Part shown: piece after piece, positions 14,486 through 21,293 of the stretch
How the letters are laid out: every line of letters starts with the position of its first letter
Position numbering within the stretch: the stretch's first letter is position 1
Origin: Roseicella aerolata
GTDB taxonomy: Bacteria > Pseudomonadota > Alphaproteobacteria > Acetobacterales > Acetobacteraceae
Direction of reading: 5' to 3'
NCBI RefSeq assembly: GCF_020523605.1
Contig: NZ_JAJAQI010000040.1
Span: 1 to 56,668 of the forward strand
Length of the DNA: 56,668 nucleotides
Made by a program: the position numbers and the translations under genes
Notes under the pieces: model-generated
Told to the model about the DNA's origin: nothing
Databases searched by the model: none
Seen by the model: only the letters and a program-made list of their open reading frames with translations

Positions 14486-15180
14486 GCTGGGCGCTGCGGA
14501 CCGAGGGCCTCGGCAAGGCATTCACCCTGCATCTCCAGGGCGGCACCCGCATACCCGTGCTGCACGGGGTGGAACTGGCGGTCGCGCCCGGCGAATGCGT
14601 GGCCCTCGCGGGTCCCTCGGGCGCCGGCAAGTCCACCCTGATGCGCTGCCTCTACGGCAATTACGGGGCCGGCGAGGGCCGCATCCTGCTCCGCCACCAC
14701 GGCGCGGAGACCGACCTCGCCACCGCCGATCCGCGGCTGGTGCGGGAGGTGCGGCGGGACACGCTCGGCTATGTCAGCCAGTTCCTGCGGGTGATCCCGC
14801 GCGTCCCGACCATCGATATCGTGGCGGAGCCGCTGATGGAGCGCGGGATGCCCCGCGGGGAGGCGCGCGCCCGTGCCGCGGCGCTGCTCGCGCGGCTCAA
14901 CCTGCCGGCCAGGCTGCACGGGCTGCCGCCCGCCACCTTCTCGGGCGGCGAGCAGCAGCGGGTGAACCTGGCGCGCGGCTTCGCCCCGCACTATCCGATC
15001 CTGCTGCTCGACGAGCCGACCGCCAGCCTGGATGCCGGCAACCGCGCGGTGGTCATCGGGCTGATCGAGGAGGCGAAGCGCGCCGGGACTGCCATCATCG
15101 GCATCTTCCACGATGCGGAGGTCCGCGACTGCGTCGCCGACCGGCTTTTCGAGGTAACCCCCATGCAGGCCGCCGCATGA
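14482..15180 (+). CDS. phnL: PhnL, ABC-type ATPase of C-P lyase
   Basis: This 232-residue ATPase has Walker A GPSGAGKST (about 44-52), signature FSGGEQQRVNLARG, Walker B ILLLDEPT and the switch region IIGIFHD. YVSQFLRVIPRVPTIDIVAEPL is a PhnL hallmark. PhnL is required with PhnGHI for forming the ribose phosphonate and can join PhnK on the complex. It overlaps phnK at its start and phnM2 at its end, each by four bases, continuing a series of ATGA junctions from phnG to phnM2. Confidence 0.93.
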   Translation: MSWALRTEGLGKAFTLHLQGGTRIPVLHGVELAVAPGECVALAGPSGAGKSTLMRCLYGNYGAGEGRILLRHHGAETDLATADPRLVREVRRDTLGYVSQFLRVIPRVPTIDIVAEPLMERGMPRGEARARAAALLARLNLPARLHGLPPATFSGGEQQRVNLARGFAPHYPILLLDEPTASLDAGNRAVVIGLIEEAKRAGTAIIGIFHDAEVRDCVADRLFEVTPMQAAA

Positions 15181-16316
15181 AGGAGACCATTCTGACGAAT
15201 GCCCGGCTGGTGCTGCCGCAGGAGGTGGTATCCGGCACGGTGCTGATCCAGGGCGAGGCGATCGCCGACATCCAGCCGGGGCGCAGCCATCTGAGCGCCG
15301 CCGAGGACCTGGAGGGCGACCACCTGATCCCGGGCGTCGTCGATGTCCATACCGACAACCTGGAACGCCAGGTGCTGCCGCGCGCCAATGCCCGCTGGCC
15401 CAGCCGGTCCGCCATGCTGGCGCATGACGCGCAATGCGCCGCAGCCGGCGTCACCACGGTGCTGGATGCGCTCTGCCTGGGCGATCTCGGCTTCGATGCC
15501 GGCCGCGGCCAGACCTTCCGGGACGGCGTGCGGGACCTGGATGCGCTGGCCGGGACCGGCCTGCTCAAGAGCCAGCATTTCCTGCATCTCCGCTGCGAAC
15601 TGCCGGCGCGCGACATGCCGGAGGCGCTGGAGAGCGTCGCCGAGCATCCGCGCGTGCTGATGGCGAGCCTGATGGACCACTCGCCCGGCGTCGGCCAGTA
15701 CCGCGACATCGCCCGCTACCGCGCCATGCGGCAGCGGCAGATGCAACTTTCGGATGCCGAGGTGACGAAGCGGATCGAGGAACTGCTGGAGCAGCGCGCG
15801 CGGCTGCGGGAGCCGCAGCGGCGCTGGCTGCTGCGGCGCCTCGCCCATCGCGACCTGCCGCTTGCCTCGCATGACGACGACAGTGCCGGGATGGTGGCGC
15901 AGAACGCGGAGGACGGCATCCGTATCAGCGAATTCCCGGTGGTGATGGAGGCGGCCGAGGCGGCGCGCCGCCTCGGCGTGGCGGTCATCGCCGGCGCCCC
16001 CAATATCGTCCGCGGCGGCAGCCATTCCGGCAATGTCGCCGCCGCCGACATGATCCGCGCCCGCGCGGTGGATGCGCTGGCGAGCGATTATGTCCCGGCG
16101 GCGCTGGTGGAGGCGGCCTGGCGCGCCGTGGCGGAGACCGGCATCACCCTGCCGGCCGCCATCGCCATGATCACCGAGGCGCCGGCCCGCATGGTGCGGC
16201 TGGAAGATCGGGGACGGATCGCGGCGGGGCTGCGCGCCGACCTCGCCCGCGTCGCGGTCCATGCCGACCTGCCCTTCGTCCGGCAGGTCTGGCGGGCGGG
16301 GGAGCGGGTCGCGTGA
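15177..16316 (+). CDS. phnM: PhnM paralogue 2, ribosyl-phosphonate triphosphate diphosphatase
   Basis: This 379-residue amidohydrolase has metal-binding DVHTDN (Asp56, His58, Asp60), SHDDDS, GAPNIVRGGSHSGN and ALASDYVPAALVEA. It hydrolyses the 5-triphosphate of alpha-D-ribose 1-methylphosphonate to monophosphate, the PhnJ substrate. Length and motifs are closest to canonical PhnM (378 residues in E. coli), and its position after phnL is canonical, so this is the likely housekeeping copy. The paralogue next to phnF is the unusual one. Its stop codon is part of a GTGA overlap that opens a chain of mini-ORFs running to the next gene. Confidence 0.94.
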   Translation: MKETILTNARLVLPQEVVSGTVLIQGEAIADIQPGRSHLSAAEDLEGDHLIPGVVDVHTDNLERQVLPRANARWPSRSAMLAHDAQCAAAGVTTVLDALCLGDLGFDAGRGQTFRDGVRDLDALAGTGLLKSQHFLHLRCELPARDMPEALESVAEHPRVLMASLMDHSPGVGQYRDIARYRAMRQRQMQLSDAEVTKRIEELLEQRARLREPQRRWLLRRLAHRDLPLASHDDDSAGMVAQNAEDGIRISEFPVVMEAAEAARRLGVAVIAGAPNIVRGGSHSGNVAAADMIRARAVDALASDYVPAALVEAAWRAVAETGITLPAAIAMITEAPARMVRLEDRGRIAAGLRADLARVAVHADLPFVRQVWRAGERVA

Positions 16317-16366
16317 ACAACGCGCGGGAGAAACATGTGAACAACGCGCGGGAGAGACACTCGTGA
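16313..16366 (+). CDS. bridging mini-ORF 1 after phnM2
   Basis: It encodes 17 residues, VNNAREKHVNNARERHS, two 8-residue repeats plus one. Its GTG overlaps the phnM2 stop (GTGA) and its own stop overlaps the GTG of mini-ORF 2 (GTGA). Its likely job is to pass ribosomes along the junction; a peptide function is unproven. Translation is inferred. Confidence 0.4.
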   Translation: MNNAREKHVNNARERHS

Positions 16367-16388
16367 ACGACTCGCGGGAAGGGTATCC
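16313..16388 (+). repeat. tandem repeat of a translation start region (3 units)
   Basis: Units at 16313-16336, 16337-16362 and 16363-16388 (24, 26 and 26 nt) each begin GTGAAC and contain a GCGGGAG/GCGGGAA Shine-Dalgarno placed 6-8 bases before the next GTG. Units 1 and 2 share their first 18 nt exactly. The array fills the whole gap between phnM2 and the DUF1045 gene. Confidence 0.8.
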
Positions 16389-16392
16389 GTGA
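16363..16392 (+). CDS. bridging mini-ORF 2 before DUF1045
   Basis: It encodes nine residues, VNDSREGYP, in the third repeat unit. It begins inside the stop of mini-ORF 1 and ends inside the GTG start of the DUF1045 gene at 16389, again with a GTGA overlap. GGAAGGG inside it is the ribosome-binding site of the next gene. Confidence 0.35.
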   Translation: MNDSREGYP

Positions 16393-17084
16393 CCGGGGCG
16401 CCGCAGCCGGGGGCACGGCTCGCCCTCTACTGGGCGCCGGATCTGGATGACCCGCTGCATGCGCTGGGTTCCGCCTGGCTCGGGCGGGATGCGGAGACAG
16501 GGGCCGCGCTGCTGCAGCCGGCGCTGCCGGGGCTCGACATAGCGGAGATCACCGCCGATCCGCTGCTCTACGGGCTGCACGCTACGCTGAAGCCCCCCTT
16601 CCGCCTGGCGGTGTCCTGGGCCGAGGCGATGGCGGCGGCGGAGGCGCTCGCGGCACGGCTCTCGCCCTTCGCCCTGCCGCCGCTGGCGGTGCGGGACCTG
16701 CATGGCTTCCTCGCGCTGCGCGAGACCGCGCCTTGCCCGGCGCTGCAGGTGCTGGCCGATGCCTGTGTCGAGGCGCTCGATCCCTGCCGCGCCCCACCTG
16801 GCGAGTCGGAACTGGCGCGCCGCCGCCGGGCCGGGCTGAGCCCGCGCCAGGAATCGCTGCTGGCGCGCTGGGGCTATCCTTACGTCTTCGGGGAATGGCG
16901 CTTCCACGTCACGCTCACGCGGCGCCTCACGCCCGCGGAGAAGGCCGTGGTGCTGCCGGCCGTCACCGAGTTCCTCGGCGAGGCGCCGGCGCGGCCGCGA
17001 CGGGTCACGGCGATCAGCCTCTTCACCCAGGCCGCGCCGGGTGCGCCCTTCCTGATCGCGGAGCGTTTGCCGCTGCGCGGTTGA
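16389..17084 (+). CDS. DUF1045 2H-phosphoesterase-like phosphonate protein
   Basis: This 231-residue protein belongs to the DUF1045 family that accompanies C-P lyase operons. Two H-x-T motifs are visible: His64-Ala-Thr66 (LHATLKPPF) and His173-Val-Thr175 (FHVTLTRRL). This is the paired signature of 2H phosphoesterases, which open cyclic or linear phosphodiester bonds. C-P lyase yields a 1,2-cyclic ribose phosphate that PhnP opens in E. coli; no PhnP is present here, so this protein is a good candidate for that step (inference). GTG 16389 is the start because the frame begins at the last repeat-encoded Shine-Dalgarno. It is the last recognisable phn gene. Confidence 0.85.
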   Translation: MTGAPQPGARLALYWAPDLDDPLHALGSAWLGRDAETGAALLQPALPGLDIAEITADPLLYGLHATLKPPFRLAVSWAEAMAAAEALAARLSPFALPPLAVRDLHGFLALRETAPCPALQVLADACVEALDPCRAPPGESELARRRRAGLSPRQESLLARWGYPYVFGEWRFHVTLTRRLTPAEKAVVLPAVTEFLGEAPARPRRVTAISLFTQAAPGAPFLIAERLPLRG

Positions 17085-17141
17085 CCACGGGCCCGGAGCC
17101 TGTCCCTATCCGGCCCGGAAGCGCCCGCGGAGCCAGACCCG

Positions 17142-18926
17142 ATGTTCACCACCCGCCCCGAGATCGCCGGCACCTTCGGTGCCGTCGCCTCCACCCACTG
17201 GATCGCCTCCCAGGTCGGCATGGCGGTGCTGGAACGCGGCGGCAATGCCTTCGACGCCGCCGCCGCCGCCGGCTTCACCCTGCAGATCGTCGAGCCGCAC
17301 CTGAACGGCCCGGGCGGCGACTGCCCGATCATCCTGCACAGCGCGAAGCTCGGCACGCAGCAGGTGATCTGCGGCCAGGGGCCGGCGCCCAGGGCTATGA
17401 CGGTCGCGAAGATGCAGGAACTCGGGCTCGATATCGTGCCCGGCACGGGCTTCCTCTGCGCGCCCGTCCCCGGCGCCTTCGATGCCTGGGCGCTGATGCT
17501 GCGCGACCACGGCAGTTGGAAGCTCCGGGACGTGCTCGAATACGCGATCGGCTACGCCGCCCGCGGCGCGCATGTGGTGCCGCGGATCTGCGCGACGCTG
17601 GAGACGGTACGGCCGCTCTTCGAGACCGCCTGGCCGACCAGCGCCGCGCTCTGGCTGCGCGATGGCGGGCCGAAGCCCGGGCAGCTCTACACCAACCCCG
17701 AATTAGCCGAGACCTACAGCCGCGTGGTGCGGGAAGCCGAGGCCGCTGGCCCCGACCGCGAGGCGCAGATCGAGGCGGCGCGCAAGGCTTGGTATGCGGG
17801 CTTCGTCGCCGAGGCGATTGACCGCTTCGGCCGCAGCTTCGAGGCGCTGGACACCTCGGGCCGCCGCCACAGCGCGTTGCTGACAGCGGACGACATGGCC
17901 GGCTGGCGCGCCGGCGTGGAGCAGCCGGTGACGCGCGACTACCGCGGGCACACGGTGCTGAAATGCGGCCCCTGGAGCCAGGGCCCGGCCATGCTGCAGA
18001 CCCTGGCGCTGCTCGAGGGCTTCGACATCGCGGCCATGGACCCGGTGGGCGCGGAGTTCGTGCACACGGTGGTGGAGGCGATGAAGCTCGCCTATGCCGA
18101 CCGCGAGGCCTATTACGGCGACCCGGATTTCGTGGATGTGCCGATGGCAACGCTGCTCTCGGCCGACTACACCGCCGAGCGCCGCAGGCTGATCGGGCCC
18201 AAGGCGAACAATGACTGGCGCCCGGGCTCGCCGGAGGGCCGGACGCCGCGCACCGACTATGAGGGTGCGCTGCGCCGGGCGCGGGAGATGGCAGCGGCCG
18301 CCGGCACCGGGGAGCCGACCGTCGCGCGGCTCGGTGCCTCGGGCGGCGATACCTGCCATATCGACGTCATCGATCGCTGGGGCAACATGGTCTCGGCAAC
18401 GCCCTCGGCGGGGTGGCTGCAGTCCTCGCCGGCCATCCCCGGCCTCGGCTTCTGCCTCGGCAGCCGCTGCCAGATGTTCTGGCTGGACGAGTCGCTGCCG
18501 AACGGCCTCAAGCCCGGCAAGCGGCCACGCACCACCCTTTCGCCTTCCATGGTGCTGCGGGACGGCAAGCCCTGGATGAGCTTCGGCACGCCGGGCGGCG
18601 AGCAGCAGGATCAGTGGCAGCCCATTATGCTGATGCGCATGCTGGATCACCGCTTCACCATCCAGCAGGCGATCGACCTGCCGAGCTTCCATTCCGAGCA
18701 CTGGATCAGCAGCTTCTGGCCGCGTGGCGCCCGCCCCGGGAAGGTGGTGATCGAGGGCCGCTTCGCCCCCGAGGTGCTGGCCGACCTCCAGGCCCGCGGC
18801 CATGCGGCGGAGATGGGCGGCGAGTGGTCCGAAGGCCGCCTGACCGGCGCGCGGCTGGAGCCGGACGGGCAGATCTTCGCCGGCGCCAATCCGCGCGGCA
18901 TGCAGGGCTACGCGGTCGGGCGGTGA
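17142..18926 (+). CDS. gamma-glutamyltransferase-family hydrolase, no signal peptide
   Basis: This 594-residue member of the Ntn-hydrolase GGT family matures by autocleavage before a threonine. Thr404 in GGDTCHID is the predicted nucleophile (family usually DTTH), giving a large chain of about 403 residues and a small one of about 191. AVASTHWIASQVGMAVLERGGNAFDAAAA and NGPGGDCP are typical for the large chain; FGTPGGEQQ lies where the oxyanion glycines are expected. The lack of a signal peptide and the altered TTH motif argue for a cytoplasmic acylase or oxamate-hydrolase-like enzyme and not periplasmic glutathione hydrolase. It follows the phosphonate operon by 57 bases; a link is unproven. 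Confidence 0.85.
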   Translation: MFTTRPEIAGTFGAVASTHWIASQVGMAVLERGGNAFDAAAAAGFTLQIVEPHLNGPGGDCPIILHSAKLGTQQVICGQGPAPRAMTVAKMQELGLDIVPGTGFLCAPVPGAFDAWALMLRDHGSWKLRDVLEYAIGYAARGAHVVPRICATLETVRPLFETAWPTSAALWLRDGGPKPGQLYTNPELAETYSRVVREAEAAGPDREAQIEAARKAWYAGFVAEAIDRFGRSFEALDTSGRRHSALLTADDMAGWRAGVEQPVTRDYRGHTVLKCGPWSQGPAMLQTLALLEGFDIAAMDPVGAEFVHTVVEAMKLAYADREAYYGDPDFVDVPMATLLSADYTAERRRLIGPKANNDWRPGSPEGRTPRTDYEGALRRAREMAAAAGTGEPTVARLGASGGDTCHIDVIDRWGNMVSATPSAGWLQSSPAIPGLGFCLGSRCQMFWLDESLPNGLKPGKRPRTTLSPSMVLRDGKPWMSFGTPGGEQQDQWQPIMLMRMLDHRFTIQQAIDLPSFHSEHWISSFWPRGARPGKVVIEGRFAPEVLADLQARGHAAEMGGEWSEGRLTGARLEPDGQIFAGANPRGMQGYAVGR

Positions 18927-19339
18927 GGCGGCGGACCCTTCCTGCCCTGCTGGCCGCGTTGCTGGCCCCATCCTGCACCGCCTGGCAGGATCCCCGGCCG
19001 GGGCCGGTGCGCGCCATGGCGCCCAGGCCGAACCCGCCCGCCACCCCGGCGCGCTCCGCCGCCCCGGAAGGCGCGCAGCGCGGCCGCTGGGTCACGCGCT
19101 TCTGGGAGGAGTTGACGCCCGCCCAGCGGCGCCTGGTCGCGGCCAGGCTGCGCCGTGGCTCCCTGCCGCGCACCGCCAGCCCGGGGGAGACGCAGGCGGC
19201 CTGGGATGTCATGGGCCTGGCGGAGCGGGAGGCGCTGATTGCCGGGCGTCCGGCATCAACCGCGGCCACCGGTGCGGCGGAAGCGCCGCCGGGCCGGCGC
19301 GCGGAGGCGGAAGCGGTCCCCCCGCACATGACGCAATGA
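18923..19339 (+). CDS. small putative lipoprotein
   Basis: This 138-residue protein starts with GTG overlapping the GGT-family stop (GTGA). MRRRTLPALLAALLAPSC looks like a lipoprotein signal with a poor lipobox (APSC, Cys18). A Pro/Ala-rich spacer and a small helical part (ELTPAQRRLVAARLRRG ... WDVMGLAEREALIAG) follow, then a disordered tail. I do not recognise the family. The overlap suggests co-translation with the upstream hydrolase. Confidence 0.6.
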   Translation: MRRRTLPALLAALLAPSCTAWQDPRPGPVRAMAPRPNPPATPARSAAPEGAQRGRWVTRFWEELTPAQRRLVAARLRRGSLPRTASPGETQAAWDVMGLAEREALIAGRPASTAATGAAEAPPGRRAEAEAVPPHMTQ

Positions 19340-19500
19340 GCGCCTGACGCCTGCGGGGAAGGCTCGCCGGCGCAAGCGATCCCGGTCTCGCGCGGCTGCG
19401 CGGCGGACCGCATCGCAGCACGCCGTGGACAATCCGGAATGGCAGCGGCGCGCCAAACTGCAGGACCGACCCGGCAGCGGCCTTGCAGAGCATGATCGGA

Positions 19501-19539
19501 CGCGGCGCGGGCATGCCTGCGTGGCACGCCCGCGCCGCG
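19501..19539. terminator. strong hairpin between convergent genes
   Basis: CGCGGCGCGGGC (19501-19512) pairs perfectly with 19528-19539, and TGCC/GGCA (19514-19517, 19523-19526) extends the stem inwards. It sits 5 bases after the minus-strand TPP enzyme's stop and probably terminates both convergent transcripts. No T-tract. Confidence 0.6.
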
Positions 19540-19544
19540 CGCGG

Positions 19545-21230
19545 TCAGCCCTTCGCGGCCTGCGCCCGAAGCTGCGCGATCGTCGCCCGGTTCGTCACCT
19601 GCTCCGGATTCGTCCGCACCTCGATCACCGCGGGCTTGCCGCTGGCGACCGCGCGCTGGAAGGCCGGCACCAGCTGGTCGGTCGCCTCGACGATCTCGCC
19701 ATGGCCGCCGAAGCTCTCGATGAAACGGGAGAAGTCGGGGTTGGTGAGCTGCGTGGCGGAGACGCGGCCGGGGTAGGTCTTCTCCTGGTGCATGCGGATG
19801 GTGCCGTACATGCCGTTGTTGAAGACCAGGATGATCGGGTTGACGTTGTGGTGGAAGGCGGTGGCGATCTCCTGCCCCGTCATCAGGAAGCCGCCATCGC
19901 CGACGAAGGAGATGACGGTGCGCTCCGGATGGACGATCTTCGCGCCGATCGCCGCCGGCACCGAATAGCCCATGGCGCCATTCGTCGGGCCGAGGAAGTC
20001 CTGGCCCTCGCGCACATGCATGAAGCGCGTCGGCCAGGTCGCGAAATTGCCGGCATCGGTGGTGAAGATGGTGTCGGGCGGCAGGACCTTCTCCAGCTCC
20101 TGCAGCGCGACCGCGAGATTCAGCGGCCCCTCATAGGCCTGCGGCTTGGCCTGGGCCTCGCGCGCCGCGCGGAGCTCCGCGCGCCAGCCGGACCAGACGG
20201 GCTTCTCCACCGGCTTCGTCGCCTTCGCCGCCGCCGCGAAGGCATTGAGGTCGGAGGTGATGCCGAGCGCCGGGCGATAGACGCGGCCGATCTCGGACTG
20301 CTCGGGATAGACATGGATGACCGGCTTGGCTCCGGCCATGTCCATCAGCGTGTAGCCCTGCGACACCGTCTCCCCGATGCGGGTACCGATGGCGAGGAAG
20401 AGGTCGCTCTCCTTCGCCGCCTTCACCAGCGCCGCATCGGCGCCGACGCCGAGATCGCCGACGAAGTTGGCATGCGTGCCGTCGAAGAGCCCCTGCCGGC
20501 GGAAGGCAACCGCCACGGGCAGGTCGTTCGCGAGGAGGAATTCCCTGATATCCGCCCGACCCTGCGCGGACCAGCCGGCGCCGCCGCCGAGCACCACCAG
20601 CGGCCGCTCGGCCTTCCGCAGCATCTCCATCATGCGCGGCAGCGCGTCCGGCGCGGGATGCGGCGGGAAGACGGGCGCGGGCGCCAGGTCCGCCACCGCC
20701 GCCATCTCCTTCTGCATCTCCTCGGAGATCGCGACCACCACCGGGCCGGGCCGGCCGGAGGTGGCGACGTCGAAGGCATGCGCCATCAGTTCCGGGATGC
20801 GCTTCGCATCGTCGATCTGCGTGACCCACTTGGCGAGCGGCGCGAACATCTTGCGGTAGTCCACCTCCTGGAAGGACTCGCGGTCCGTCTCCTCGAAGGG
20901 GATTTGGCCGACCAGCAGCACCAGGGGCGTCGAATCCTGAAAGGCCACATGCACGCCGATCGCGGCATGGCAGGCGCCGGGGCCGCGGGTGACGAGGGCG
21001 ACGCCGGGCTTGCCGGTCAGCTTGCCATAGGCCTCCGCCATATGGACCGCGCCCGCCTCGAAGCGGCAGGTGACGAGCTGGATGCGGTTGCGCTGGGCAT
21101 AGAGGCCGTCGAGCAGGTCGAGATAGCTCTCGCCCGGCACGCAGAAGGCGTGGGTCACGCCCTGCGCCACCAGCGCATCCGCGAGGATATGCCCACCGAG
21201 CCGCGCCTCGCGCCCCGCCGACTGCGTCAT
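19545..21230 (-). CDS. thiamine-pyrophosphate-dependent enzyme, acetolactate-synthase-like
   Basis: This 561-residue protein has three domains: pyrimidine-binding (residues about 10-175, with catalytic Glu in CRFEAGAVHMAEAYG), a central Rossmann-like domain (about 200-330) and PP-binding (about 380-540). The PP domain carries the TPP motif VGDGGFLMTGQEIATA ... FNN. It is related to acetolactate synthase large subunit, benzoylformate decarboxylase and similar 2-oxo-acid enzymes. No small regulatory subunit is nearby, so it is probably a catabolic carboligase or decarboxylase. The gene lies downstream of an acyl-CoA synthetase on the same strand, 63 bases apart, suggesting joint use, though the substrate is unknown. 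Confidence 0.8.
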   Translation of the reverse strand: MTQSAGREARLGGHILADALVAQGVTHAFCVPGESYLDLLDGLYAQRNRIQLVTCRFEAGAVHMAEAYGKLTGKPGVALVTRGPGACHAAIGVHVAFQDSTPLVLLVGQIPFEETDRESFQEVDYRKMFAPLAKWVTQIDDAKRIPELMAHAFDVATSGRPGPVVVAISEEMQKEMAAVADLAPAPVFPPHPAPDALPRMMEMLRKAERPLVVLGGGAGWSAQGRADIREFLLANDLPVAVAFRRQGLFDGTHANFVGDLGVGADAALVKAAKESDLFLAIGTRIGETVSQGYTLMDMAGAKPVIHVYPEQSEIGRVYRPALGITSDLNAFAAAAKATKPVEKPVWSGWRAELRAAREAQAKPQAYEGPLNLAVALQELEKVLPPDTIFTTDAGNFATWPTRFMHVREGQDFLGPTNGAMGYSVPAAIGAKIVHPERTVISFVGDGGFLMTGQEIATAFHHNVNPIILVFNNGMYGTIRMHQEKTYPGRVSATQLTNPDFSRFIESFGGHGEIVEATDQLVPAFQRAVASGKPAVIEVRTNPEQVTNRATIAQLRAQAAKG

Positions 21231-21293
21231 CTGGTCCGCTCCCGTCCCGTCATTCGAAAAGGTGGCGGACCATAGCCCTGGGTGCGAAGGCCG

